Positions 1 through 7,445 of a stretch of DNA of 57,802 bases are shown here, piece by piece (within the stretch, counting starts at the first letter, position 1; each line of letters begins with the position of its first letter). The notes beneath the pieces were generated by a model, which saw only the letters and a program-made list of their open reading frames with translations, made no database searches and was not told the DNA's origin. Source of the stretch: Rhodospirillales bacterium (GTDB taxonomy: Bacteria > Pseudomonadota > Alphaproteobacteria > Rhodospirillales > Casp-alpha2); the NCBI GenBank assembly GCA_018662225.1, contig JABJGO010000077.1, positions 1 to 57,802 of the forward strand, given 5' to 3'. The translations under genes and the position numbers were made by a program.

Positions 1-356
1 CGCTGGATACCGGCGAGCGGATCGCCATTAACCGGCCCACAGAAGCTGATCGCCTCCATCATACGTGTTCGCTGGATAAGTCGGCTCTTGCTGATGCCAG
101 CAGCGCTGTAGACCGGGCCATTCGGGCTGGTGTGGATTTGATCGTCATTGAGAAATACGGCGAGCAGGAACAAAACGGCGATGGGCTGGCTGGTGATATC
201 CTGCATGCGGTATCTGAAGGCATCCCCACGCTGGTCGCAGTACCCGATGGGGTGCGCGATAAGTGGGATGAATTCAGCGGTAATCTGGGACAGGACCTGG
301 GCTTTGCCAATGTGGCATTCACCGATTGGTGGGATTCTGTCAAACCAGACCGCTAG
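1..356 (+). CDS. DUF2478 family protein, 3' part only
   Basis: Only the C-terminal part is present; the reading frame is open from base 3 to the TAG at 354-356. The residues VDLIVIEKYGEQEQNGDGL followed by a stretch on 'GIPTLVAVPD' match the DUF2478 family, small P-loop-like proteins often found near molybdate transport genes, where they are annotated as possible nucleotide-binding or THEP1-like proteins. The true function is not established. The start and any upstream partner lie outside the window. The next gene begins about 150 bases later and need not be in the same operon. Confidence 0.72.
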   Translation, partial: LDTGERIAINRPTEADRLHHTCSLDKSALADASSAVDRAIRAGVDLIVIEKYGEQEQNGDGLAGDILHAVSEGIPTLVAVPDGVRDKWDEFSGNLGQDLGFANVAFTDWWDSVKPDR

Positions 357-419
357 AGCAAAACCCGAGCAAATAGACTCAATTTGTGAAGGTGGCTTTG
401 CGTAACATCTTATAGTGAT

Positions 420-429
420 AGGTATACCT
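420..429. promoter_or_regulatory. perfect 10-bp palindrome upstream of amidinohydrolase gene
   Basis: AGGTATACCT is a perfect 10-base palindrome about 75 bases before the start at 504. It lies in the only gap where a promoter for the 504-3473 gene group can sit, so it could be an operator, for example for a GntR-type repressor. It is short enough to arise by chance. Confidence 0.25.
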
Positions 430-503
430 CAAGCTGGTTATAGAATTACGGGTCTGATTAGATGTTAGATGCGTCTATGAAACGTATATTGGGGATCAAA
501 TAA

Positions 504-1454
504 ATGAACAATATGAGCAACGCCACAGAAAGTCGTTTTCGCCGCCGCAATCTGGACGGCAATACAGAGCCCCTGACCGATTGGGGGATCAACAGCGAAT
601 ACGGCACCCTTCGCGATGTGCTGCTGGGGCCGGCAGAGACATTCCGCTGGATGACATCAGAGAATGCGCAGTGGAGCTCGGTTGTTCGTGCGTCGACACG
701 TGACGGCTTGCAGTTTGATCATCAGGTCGCCATGCGCCAACACCGTGAAATGGTGGAAGCCTACGAAGAAGCGGGCGTCACCGTGCACCAACATCCGGCG
801 CAGGAAGAACTTTGTTATCAGGTGTACGCTCGTGATTCCAGTTTCATGACCCCATGGGGTGCGGTTATCACACAAATGGCGAACCCGCGGCGGCGAGGTG
901 AGTATTCAGCCGCGTTACGTTTCTATGAATCGCGCGGTATTCCCATTTACGATATGGTATCAGCCGGGAACTTCGAAGGCGGCGATTTCAATATTATCGA
1001 GCCGGGTGCGGTCATGGTTGGCTACACAGGCCTTCGCTGTGAAGAGGTCTCGGCTAATCAAATCGCCGGATGGATGGAAAAAGAAGGTTGGGAAGTACAC
1101 TACGCGCCCATCGATAACTTCTACGTCCATATCGACCTGATGGTGTGCATGATCGCGCCGAAACTGGCCGCTGTGTGTCTGGATACAACACCGGACCACA
1201 TCGTCAACTGGCTTAAAGGAAAGAAGATCGAGATTATCCCGGTCAGCTTTAAGGACACCATGGCCCTCGGCTGTAACGTGGTCTCGTTGGGTGATGAGCG
1301 GGTCTTGGCCCCTGAATCCAGCAAGGATCTGGTATCTAAATTACGCGCCAATGGCTTCAAGGTATATGATCCGGATATGTCCATGTTCCTGAACGCGGGC
1401 GGTGGCGTGCATTGCATGTGCCAGCCGTTGAACAGGGATTTGGTATCGGTTTAG
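504..1454 (+). CDS. dimethylarginine dimethylaminohydrolase / amidinotransferase-fold hydrolase
   Basis: A 316-residue cytosolic enzyme of the arginine deiminase/DDAH superfamily, which hydrolyses guanidino groups through a covalent thiouronium intermediate on cysteine. The catalytic set is visible: YARDSSF (109-114), EGGD (158-161), the H-x-D pair H209/D211 in YVHIDLM, and the nucleophile C304 in GGGVHC. The length suits single-domain DDAH-type enzymes. ATG 504 is used; ATG 513 is an alternative, and neither has a strong Shine-Dalgarno. The gene is followed by a flavin reductase and an FAD amine oxidase on the same strand, which suggests use of a guanidino or amino compound. The substrate (dimethylarginine, arginine or another guanidine) cannot be told from sequence alone. 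Confidence 0.85.
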   Translation: MNNMSNATESRFRRRNLDGNTEPLTDWGINSEYGTLRDVLLGPAETFRWMTSENAQWSSVVRASTRDGLQFDHQVAMRQHREMVEAYEEAGVTVHQHPAQEELCYQVYARDSSFMTPWGAVITQMANPRRRGEYSAALRFYESRGIPIYDMVSAGNFEGGDFNIIEPGAVMVGYTGLRCEEVSANQIAGWMEKEGWEVHYAPIDNFYVHIDLMVCMIAPKLAAVCLDTTPDHIVNWLKGKKIEIIPVSFKDTMALGCNVVSLGDERVLAPESSKDLVSKLRANGFKVYDPDMSMFLNAGGGVHCMCQPLNRDLVSV

Positions 1455-1516
1455 GTTGCGCCCCAGCGCATTCGGTCGTTACGGTGGCAACTCGTTAAGT
1501 ACAGGAGTTCCCCCAC

Positions 1517-2161
1517 ATGTTCTACCGCACAGATGAGCCACATGGTTTGCCTCACAATCCCTTCAATGCACTGGTTGTGCCCCGGCCGATCGGTTGGATA
1601 TCGTCACAAGACAGCAAGGGGCATGTTAATCTGGCACCCTATTCATTCTTCAACGCGGTGGCTTATAGCCCGCCCCAGGTTATGTTCGCCACAAGCGGCC
1701 CGCACGAGGAAGATGACGGCCTCAAAGATACCATCAGCAATATTCAGGAAACCGGTGAGTTTGTGGTCAATATCGCCACATGGGACCTGCGCCACGCCAT
1801 GAACGCGACCTCCGCACCCGCACCGCGGGATGTGGATGAGTTCGAGGCCGTAGGCTTGGAAAAAGAAGCATCACAGATGGTCGGACCACCCCGGGTGGCG
1901 GCGAGTCCCATTCATCTGGAATGCACCTACGATCAAACGGTGGAGTTGCCAAAGACCGACCCCAACGATTCCAATCTGGTGGTGTTTGGCACCGTGGTGG
2001 GCATTCATATCAATGATGACATCATGGCGGGTGGCAAAGTGGATTTGATGAAAGCCGATATTATCGGGCGTTTGGGATATCGCGATTATACGCGGGTAAC
2101 AGACATATTCTCGTTGGCGCGTCCGGACTGGCCTATTGAGCCAGTTGAACCTGTGGAGTAG
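1517..2161 (+). CDS. flavin reductase family protein (FMN-binding split barrel)
   Basis: A 214-residue protein with the flavin reductase-like split-barrel fold. Near the N-terminus 'NALVVPRPIGWISSQD' followed by 'VNLAPYSFFNAVAYSPP' is the FMN-binding signature of this family; 'GEFVVNIAT' and the C-terminal 'LGYRDYTRV' are also typical. Such proteins use NAD(P)H to reduce FMN for a partner monooxygenase or act as reductases themselves. ATG 1517 is preceded by ACAGGAG (1501-1507) with a usable spacing. The gene lies 62 bases after the amidinohydrolase and 4 bases before the FAD oxidase, so the three are probably one operon. Confidence 0.85.
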   Translation: MFYRTDEPHGLPHNPFNALVVPRPIGWISSQDSKGHVNLAPYSFFNAVAYSPPQVMFATSGPHEEDDGLKDTISNIQETGEFVVNIATWDLRHAMNATSAPAPRDVDEFEAVGLEKEASQMVGPPRVAASPIHLECTYDQTVELPKTDPNDSNLVVFGTVVGIHINDDIMAGGKVDLMKADIIGRLGYRDYTRVTDIFSLARPDWPIEPVEPVE

Positions 2162-2165
2162 AGCC

Positions 2166-3473
2166 TTGGCTCATCCGAATTTCCCCACAGACAACCATGG
2201 TTGGGCAGAGTTGTTACCTGCCCGCAAACCTTGCCCGCCATTGACGGGAAGCCACCGGTTCCCCTGGGTTGTCATCGGGGCTGGGCTGACCGGACTGGCG
2301 TGCGCGCGACGTTTGGCTGCCCTGCACCCGAATGATGAAATTGCATTGCTGGACGCGCGGCAGGTAGCCCAAGCCGCATCGGGTCGGAATTCCGGTTTCG
2401 CCATGGCGGTCAGTCATTTTACGGGCCCCTTCGATCCGGCCCAATCTACAGAGTACAAGCGCGTCAATAGCATCAATCAGGCAGGCTTGGATGTGCTGCG
2501 TAACTGCATCTCAGATGGCCATATTGATTGCCAATGGCGCGAAGAGGGCATTTATCATGCCGCCGTGGACACCATGGCCGTTCGTGAGCATGACAACTTT
2601 GTTGGCTACCTCAACGCCATGGAGGTTGCTCATACAAACCTGAATCAGGATGAAGTGTCGGCGCGGTTGGGTACCACCTTCTACAAATGCGGTGTCCACG
2701 TCAAAATGGGCGCTCTTGTTCAACCGGCCGCACTGGTACAAGGGTTAGCGGATACCCTGCCGTCCAATGTGCATCTATATGAACAATGTCCGGTTCTTGA
2801 GGTTACAGGCAATGAGCCGGTCAGCTTGCGCCTGAACGACGGTGAGGTTCGTGCCGACAAGGTGATCCTCGCCACCAACTACGAATGCGGCAAGCTGGGG
2901 TTTCAGCGCCGCCAGATACTGGGCAGCACTTTGGCCGGTAGCTTCACCCGCGTTTTGACGGAGGATGAACGGCGCAGCCTTGGCAATCTCTCTGATTGGG
3001 GCGTACTTTCGCTTCACGGTGGCGGTGCCACTATTCGGTTAACCACAGATGGTCGGATTAGTTTGCGGAATACGGCTGAGTATCATGGCAGTGTCCTTCT
3101 ATCGGATGCGGAACTGGCGAAGCGTCAAATTATTCACCGCGAGGTTTTCGAGAAACGCTTTCCGCAACTTAGCGATGTGCCTTTTGAATTTTCCTGGTCC
3201 GGTGTGGAAGGTGTCAGTCGCAACAGCACCAATTTTTTTGGCCGCCAACAAAACAACATCTACATGGCCGGTGGATATAACGGATCCGGCGTCAGCCGAG
3301 GAACGGCGTTCGGTACCGCCATGGCGGAATATGCTAGTGGGGGTCAGTCGTCATTAATAACCGACTGTTTGGCATCAGCCCCCGCCACCTGGATTCCGCC
3401 TCGCCCGTTTCTTGACGTGGGCGCGTTCTTCACCGTCCGGTCCCGTTTTAAGGGCGTTGGGTTAGATCGTTAG
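2166..3473 (+). CDS. FAD-dependent amine/amino acid oxidase (DAO family)
   Basis: About 435 residues with a Rossmann FAD site, VVIGAGLTGLACARRL, near residue 35, then 'ASGRNSGF', the second motif of the glycine/D-amino acid oxidase family. The C-terminal 'YMAGGYNGSGVSRGTAFG' matches the FAD-contacting end of gamma-glutamylputrescine oxidase-like enzymes. These oxidise primary or secondary amines to imines with release of peroxide. The start is chosen at TTG 2166 because GGAG at 2155-2158 lies 7 bases before it; TTG 2136 would overlap the upstream gene by 26 bases. It closes a probable three-gene operon with the amidinohydrolase and flavin reductase. The substrate is unknown. Confidence 0.82.
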   Translation: MAHPNFPTDNHGWAELLPARKPCPPLTGSHRFPWVVIGAGLTGLACARRLAALHPNDEIALLDARQVAQAASGRNSGFAMAVSHFTGPFDPAQSTEYKRVNSINQAGLDVLRNCISDGHIDCQWREEGIYHAAVDTMAVREHDNFVGYLNAMEVAHTNLNQDEVSARLGTTFYKCGVHVKMGALVQPAALVQGLADTLPSNVHLYEQCPVLEVTGNEPVSLRLNDGEVRADKVILATNYECGKLGFQRRQILGSTLAGSFTRVLTEDERRSLGNLSDWGVLSLHGGGATIRLTTDGRISLRNTAEYHGSVLLSDAELAKRQIIHREVFEKRFPQLSDVPFEFSWSGVEGVSRNSTNFFGRQQNNIYMAGGYNGSGVSRGTAFGTAMAEYASGGQSSLITDCLASAPATWIPPRPFLDVGAFFTVRSRFKGVGLDR

Positions 3474-3534
3474 GCAGGAAAATAAGAACCATTTAGGTGG
3501 TGACCATTCAACCAATCATTACTATCGTAGTGAA

Positions 3535-4431
3535 ATGGTAAAAGCAGTTTTTACAACCAAAGAGATATCTATCTACAATGATAGGCCGTGGGAGTTTTAT
3601 AATTTCCCTAAAACTTATCTGAATCAAGTAGAGCAGACAGTTGGTGATCTCATTATTTACTACGAGCCGCGTAGGATTTCGAAGGATTTATCGAGCCGGG
3701 GCGGTATGCAGTCCTATTTTGCGGTCGGACACGTTTCAGGTATTCGAAGTGATCCAGATCGAGAGGATCACTTCTATGCGGACATAGAAAACTATGTTCG
3801 GTTCGAAGAGCCCGTACCCTTTCGCCATAGCGATGGGTATTTTGAAGGGAATTTGCAGCGAGATGATGGGGGCACAAATAAAGGAGCTTTTGGTAGGGCC
3901 GTTAGGTTACTTCGCGATGAGGAATTCGATTTAATAGTAAGAACAGGCTTCACTGAAAGTCTACTGGAACCATCAGAAACGCAGATCTATTCGGGCGGGT
4001 TGAATGAGCCTCCAGCAAGTTTTGAACGGCCAATCATTTCAACAATTGTTTCACGCCCCTTCCGGAAAAGGGCTTTTGCGCTACAAGTGCAAAAGGCCTA
4101 TGATAATCGTTGCGCTGTCACCGGTTTAAGGTTGACCAACGGCGGTGGCCGACCTGAAATTGAGGCAGCACATATTAGGCCTGTCGCTGAAGATGGGCCT
4201 GACATGGTTCAAAATGGAATTGCACTTTCTCGAACGGCACACTGGATGTTTGATCGTGGGCTAATCTCAATCTCCGATGACATGAAAATTTTGCGCTCTA
4301 AAAAATATGCGATGGGGGACGCGGAGAGATTAATCAACCCCGATGGAGCACTTATTTTGCCAGAAAACACCGCCTTGCATCCTCACCCAACATTTCTTCA
4401 TTTTCATCGTGAGGCTGTGTTTTGTGAATAG
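3535..4431 (+). CDS. HNH endonuclease with possible N-terminal reader-like domain
   Basis: A 298-residue protein with a C-terminal HNH_2 nuclease domain from about residue 190: C193-x-V-T-G, then 'EIEAAHIRPV' with H213, N227 in 'QNGIALS' and H236 in 'TAHWMFDRG', a complete H-N-H set. The N-terminal half (about 30-150) has 'VGDLIIYYEPRR', 'YFAVGHVSGI' and 'HFYADIENYVRFEEPVPF', which resembles EVE/ASCH (PUA-like) base-reading folds. That would suit a modification-dependent restriction nuclease, but this is inference. The gene is visibly richer in A+T than its neighbours and has no clear Shine-Dalgarno before ATG 3535. No methyltransferase is adjacent. Both points fit a laterally acquired defence gene. 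Confidence 0.8.
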   Translation: MVKAVFTTKEISIYNDRPWEFYNFPKTYLNQVEQTVGDLIIYYEPRRISKDLSSRGGMQSYFAVGHVSGIRSDPDREDHFYADIENYVRFEEPVPFRHSDGYFEGNLQRDDGGTNKGAFGRAVRLLRDEEFDLIVRTGFTESLLEPSETQIYSGGLNEPPASFERPIISTIVSRPFRKRAFALQVQKAYDNRCAVTGLRLTNGGGRPEIEAAHIRPVAEDGPDMVQNGIALSRTAHWMFDRGLISISDDMKILRSKKYAMGDAERLINPDGALILPENTALHPHPTFLHFHREAVFCE

Positions 4432-4435
4432 GAGA

Positions 4436-4663
4436 TCAAGGGCGTTGGGCCGGACCGGTAGACTCAAGCCATTTGACAGAAACCTTCGCCGTATCAAGCG
4501 CCTCGCGCTCAGATGCAAAAACCTGCTCCCCATAAAATCCAATGGGAAACCAGCCGCTGGCATCTTCCGTGTCGCGGCGAAATTCTTCAAAGCCGTAGGT
4601 GGCGTCGGGGCGCAGGAACACATCCACGCACCGGCTGCCATCCACGGCGTTGATTGATTTCAT
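4436..4663 (-). CDS. small hypothetical protein
   Basis: A short acidic and aromatic protein of about 75 residues from ATG 4663; an in-frame GTG at 4684 would give 82. It contains 'CVDVFLRPDATYGFEEFRRD' and 'SGWFPIGFYGEQVFAS', patterns that read like a compact soluble domain rather than noise. No family is recognised. Neither start has a good Shine-Dalgarno. It lies downstream of the copper chaperone gene on the same strand with a gap of about 46 bases, and could be the last gene of that leftward group. The 3' end faces the HNH gene, 4 bases away. Confidence 0.55.
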   Translation of the reverse strand: MKSINAVDGSRCVDVFLRPDATYGFEEFRRDTEDASGWFPIGFYGEQVFASEREALDTAKVSVKWLESTGPAQRP

Positions 4664-4709
4664 GACTTTGTTGGTATGTGCCACTGCGGCTGAGCTAACG
4701 CAAAAGGCG

Positions 4710-5237
4710 TTAGTCCATATCCATGGTGCTGTGATTCATCATGCCACCATCCATTTCCATACCGGCATCCACGTCCAGAATTGGTATTTCAATGGTCATC
4801 TCACCGGCTTTCTCGAACGTCACGGTCAGCATGAAGTTTTCACCTTCTTCCAACGGGGCTTTCAGGCGCATGAGCATAATGTGCAGGCCACCTGGCTGCA
4901 TCATAACCATGCCGTTTGCGGGCACCTCCACACCGCCATCGACCCGGCGCATCTTCGCCACATCACCTTCCATGATGTGAGTGTGAATTTCGGCTTTCTT
5001 GGCCACGTCGGCGCTAACGCTAACGGAAACCAGTCGATCGGCTGTACTGCCGTTATTATGAAGCCCTATAAACGCCGCACCCATTTTAGCTGGACCAGCA
5101 GAGGCGCGGGCAAAGGGATGGACGAGGGTGATATTACCAAACGTGACCTCATGGGCTTGAGCGGTGGGGGCTGTGAAAGCGAAAGCCACCAGCACAAATA
5201 TGATGGCGGGTAGCATAGACAGTTTTGAAATTTTCAT
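4710..5237 (-). CDS. periplasmic copper chaperone PCuAC
   Basis: A 175-residue exported protein of the PCuAC (DUF461) family, which delivers Cu(I) to the CuA and CuB sites of cytochrome oxidase. A signal peptide ends near 'PTAQAHE' (residue 29). The metal ligands follow the family pattern: H85/H87 and M89, M96, then H119-I-M121 in 'GGLHIMLM'. The C-terminal tail (about 159-175) carries many Met plus a His, 'MEMDGGMMNHSTMDMD', a likely extra copper-binding tail. The aa3 oxidase genes 11 kb away in this window are the obvious client. It lies 55 bases after the epimerase gene on the same strand, so it may share that transcript, though its role is unrelated. Confidence 0.9.
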   Translation of the reverse strand: MKISKLSMLPAIIFVLVAFAFTAPTAQAHEVTFGNITLVHPFARASAGPAKMGAAFIGLHNNGSTADRLVSVSVSADVAKKAEIHTHIMEGDVAKMRRVDGGVEVPANGMVMMQPGGLHIMLMRLKAPLEEGENFMLTVTFEKAGEMTIEIPILDVDAGMEMDGGMMNHSTMDMD

Positions 5238-5292
5238 AGGTGTTCCGTTTTGTTAGGCAACCTCAGGCCAACACAAATTCTTGTTTGCGAAT

Positions 5293-6321
5293 TCACGCAA
5301 GCATAAATCCGTGGGCAAAGGGGTCGCGATCATCAATATAAATCGTGTTGTCGCCTGTGATCCGGGCCCAGCCTTCAACCGAGGGGATGATGGCTGGCAG
5401 GTCGCCGACCATGGTTGTGTCTTCGACCCGTCCTTTAAACAGGCTGCCTATAATACTCTCGTGGGTGAAGTCTTCGCCTTGACTTAGGTCACCTCGCGTC
5501 CACAGATGCGCTAGGCGGGCGGATGTGCCCGTGCCGCAAGGGGAGCGATCAATGGCCTTGTCACCATAGAACACCGCATTGCGCGCGTGGGCCGTATCGT
5601 CACGTGGAACGCCCGTCCACATGACGTGGGAAAGCCCTTTTATTTCAGGCTGTTCCGGGTGCTGGAAGTCGTACTTGTCGTTCATACGCTGGCGAATAAT
5701 AGGGCTTAGAATCTGGATATCATTGAGGCTGAGTTCAGCCATATCGCGGTAATTGTCCTGTGGTTCCACAATGGCGTAGAAATTTCCACCATAGGCCACA
5801 TCCATATGAAGCGTGCCCAGGTCAGGCACTTCCACATCCAGATCGGTGGCATAAACAAACGACGGGATATTGGTCAGACGGACGCTGTCAACGTGGCCGT
5901 CTTTTTCTGTATACCGTGCTTCAACCAGTCCGGCTGGTGTATCCAGTCGCAAAATACCGGGCTCTCTGGGCGTTACCAACCCGCGTTCCAGCGCCACTGT
6001 TACGGTACCGATGGTGCCGTGTCCGCACATGGGCAGGCAGCCGGATACTTCGATAAACAAAATCGCCACATCGCAGTCTACACGCGTCGGCGGGTACAGG
6101 ATGCTGCCCGACATCACATCGTGGCCGCGCGGCTCAAACATCAGCCCGGTACGGACCCAGTCGTATTCATTCAGGAAATGCTGGCGTTTCTCGATCATGG
6201 TGTCGCCGATCAGATCGGGGCCGCCTTCAACCACCACGCGTACAGGGTTGCCGCACGTATGGGCGTCTATACAAACAAACGTGCCGGTCTTTGGGCCAGT
6301 TTTCGATTCAGTATCGGTCAT
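5293..6321 (-). CDS. proline racemase family epimerase (4-hydroxyproline 2-epimerase type)
   Basis: A 342-residue enzyme of the proline racemase family. Both catalytic cysteines are present: C99 in LPMCGHGTIG and C262 in DRSPCGTGTSAR, which indicates a racemase/epimerase rather than the dehydratases, where one Cys is Thr or Ser. The expected substrate is trans-4-hydroxy-L-proline or a related betaine. The start is set at ATG 6321, preceded by CGAGGG; an upstream in-frame ATG at 6366 would overlap the preceding SDR gene by 44 bases. The SDR stop is one base before this start, so the two are translationally coupled. Ferredoxin and ferredoxin reductase genes lie upstream in the same direction. 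Confidence 0.87.
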   Translation of the reverse strand: MTDTESKTGPKTGTFVCIDAHTCGNPVRVVVEGGPDLIGDTMIEKRQHFLNEYDWVRTGLMFEPRGHDVMSGSILYPPTRVDCDVAILFIEVSGCLPMCGHGTIGTVTVALERGLVTPREPGILRLDTPAGLVEARYTEKDGHVDSVRLTNIPSFVYATDLDVEVPDLGTLHMDVAYGGNFYAIVEPQDNYRDMAELSLNDIQILSPIIRQRMNDKYDFQHPEQPEIKGLSHVMWTGVPRDDTAHARNAVFYGDKAIDRSPCGTGTSARLAHLWTRGDLSQGEDFTHESIIGSLFKGRVEDTTMVGDLPAIIPSVEGWARITGDNTIYIDDRDPFAHGFMLA

Positions 6322-6322
6322 A

Positions 6323-7072
6323 TCAGACCCTCGCTGTGATGCCGCCATCAACGGGTAGCTCGACACCGGTTATGTAGCAGGCCGCATCCGACAATAGGAA
6401 CAGGCATGCGTCCGACATATTTTCGGTGGTACCAAGGCGGCCCAAAGGCACAAACCCGGCAGCCCGACTTTGGGCGTCTTCATTGCCTTGCCAGCGTTCC
6501 TGCATGGGGGACATGGTGCCACCCGGCAGAATAACGTTCGATCGGATGCCGTCCCCTGCGTACTGAATAGCCAGCGATTTTGCCAACCGGATAACACCGG
6601 CTTTTGAGGCACCGTATGCATCCTGTGAAGGTGCATCGCCGCCGGTGGCATCGACGGACGAGAAATGCACCATGGCGCCGCCACCATTTTTTTGCATATG
6701 CGGGATGGCATGACGGGACGTGAGCGCAAAAGACTTCAGGTTAATAGCCATGACCTGATCCCACACATCCATGTCCATATCGACAACGGATTTGTCATGG
6801 TCAAACCACAATACACCGGTTGTGTTGACTAGATAGTCCAGCTTGCCAAAGGCGTTCACGGTGTCGGTTATGGATGATTGAACGAAGGCATCATCCGTCA
6901 GGTTGCCTTCATGATACAGGCTTTGGCCGGGGCCGGGTATTATATCATCTGGCGATGGCTTCACATCGGCCATGCCCACATGGCATCCGGCGCTGATCAG
7001 ACTGTTGGCGATGGCGAGGCCCATGCCACCGCCTGCGCCTGCAACAAAAGCAACCTTATCCTGAAATGACAT
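6323..7072 (-). CDS. short-chain dehydrogenase/reductase (SDR)
   Basis: A 249-residue classical SDR: cofactor motif AGAGGGMG (11-18), catalytic S138/S139 in 'VHFSSVDA', Y153-G-A-S-K157, and the C-terminal 'GVELPVDGGITARV' typical of FabG-like enzymes. One departure is 'LVNTTG' (82-86) where most SDRs have NNAG. A preference for NAD(H) is suggested by D36 at the end of the second beta strand. It sits between ferredoxin (8-base gap) and the epimerase (1-base gap), clearly one operon. The reaction is unknown; oxidation of a hydroxyl product from an upstream oxygenase is plausible. Confidence 0.87.
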   Translation of the reverse strand: MSFQDKVAFVAGAGGGMGLAIANSLISAGCHVGMADVKPSPDDIIPGPGQSLYHEGNLTDDAFVQSSITDTVNAFGKLDYLVNTTGVLWFDHDKSVVDMDMDVWDQVMAINLKSFALTSRHAIPHMQKNGGGAMVHFSSVDATGGDAPSQDAYGASKAGVIRLAKSLAIQYAGDGIRSNVILPGGTMSPMQERWQGNEDAQSRAAGFVPLGRLGTTENMSDACLFLLSDAACYITGVELPVDGGITARV

Positions 7073-7080
7073 AGGGATGC

Positions 7081-7398
7081 CTACTGCTCTTCAGGAACGT
7101 GGACGACCAGACCATCGAAGTCGTCGGTTATGTCTACCTGGCAGCTGAGGCGGCTGGTTTCTTTGGGCTCAAACGCAAAATCCAGCATGTCTTTTTCCAC
7201 GCCTTTGGCGGGGCCCACTTTTTCAAACCATGCATCATCAATATAAACCTGGCATGTGGCACAGGCGCAGGCACCACCGCATTCAGCCAGAATGCCCGGA
7301 ACCAGATTATTGATAGCGCCGTCCTTGATGGACTGGCCGTTGGGGACGTCGACTTCATTCTTTGTGCCGTCCGTCTGGACGAAGGTGATCTTTGCCAT
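7081..7398 (-). CDS. [2Fe-2S] ferredoxin, putidaredoxin/adrenodoxin type
   Basis: A 105-residue vertebrate-type ferredoxin. The cluster ligands are C40-x5-C46-x2-C49 in 'AECGGACACATCQVY' and a fourth Cys near residue 86 in 'SRLSCQV'. This class passes electrons from an FAD-dependent reductase to cytochrome P450s or Rieske oxygenases. The reductase gene lies immediately upstream on the same strand (47-base gap). No oxygenase is adjacent; the nearest are the two Rieske proteins at 44.7-47 kb, which have no reductase of their own in their operon. That link is inference. Confidence 0.92.
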   Translation of the reverse strand: MAKITFVQTDGTKNEVDVPNGQSIKDGAINNLVPGILAECGGACACATCQVYIDDAWFEKVGPAKGVEKDMLDFAFEPKETSRLSCQVDITDDFDGLVVHVPEEQ

Positions 7399-7445
7399 GT
7401 TTTATTCCTGTTGAGGTAGGTTGTTCAAATGTGCGGGGGACCGTA

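Noticed and set aside
4599-5213. 204-codon plus-strand frame opposite PCuAC
   Set aside because: Its sequence is His/Thr-rich antisense of the Met/Asp-rich chaperone gene, which has a signal peptide and copper motif.
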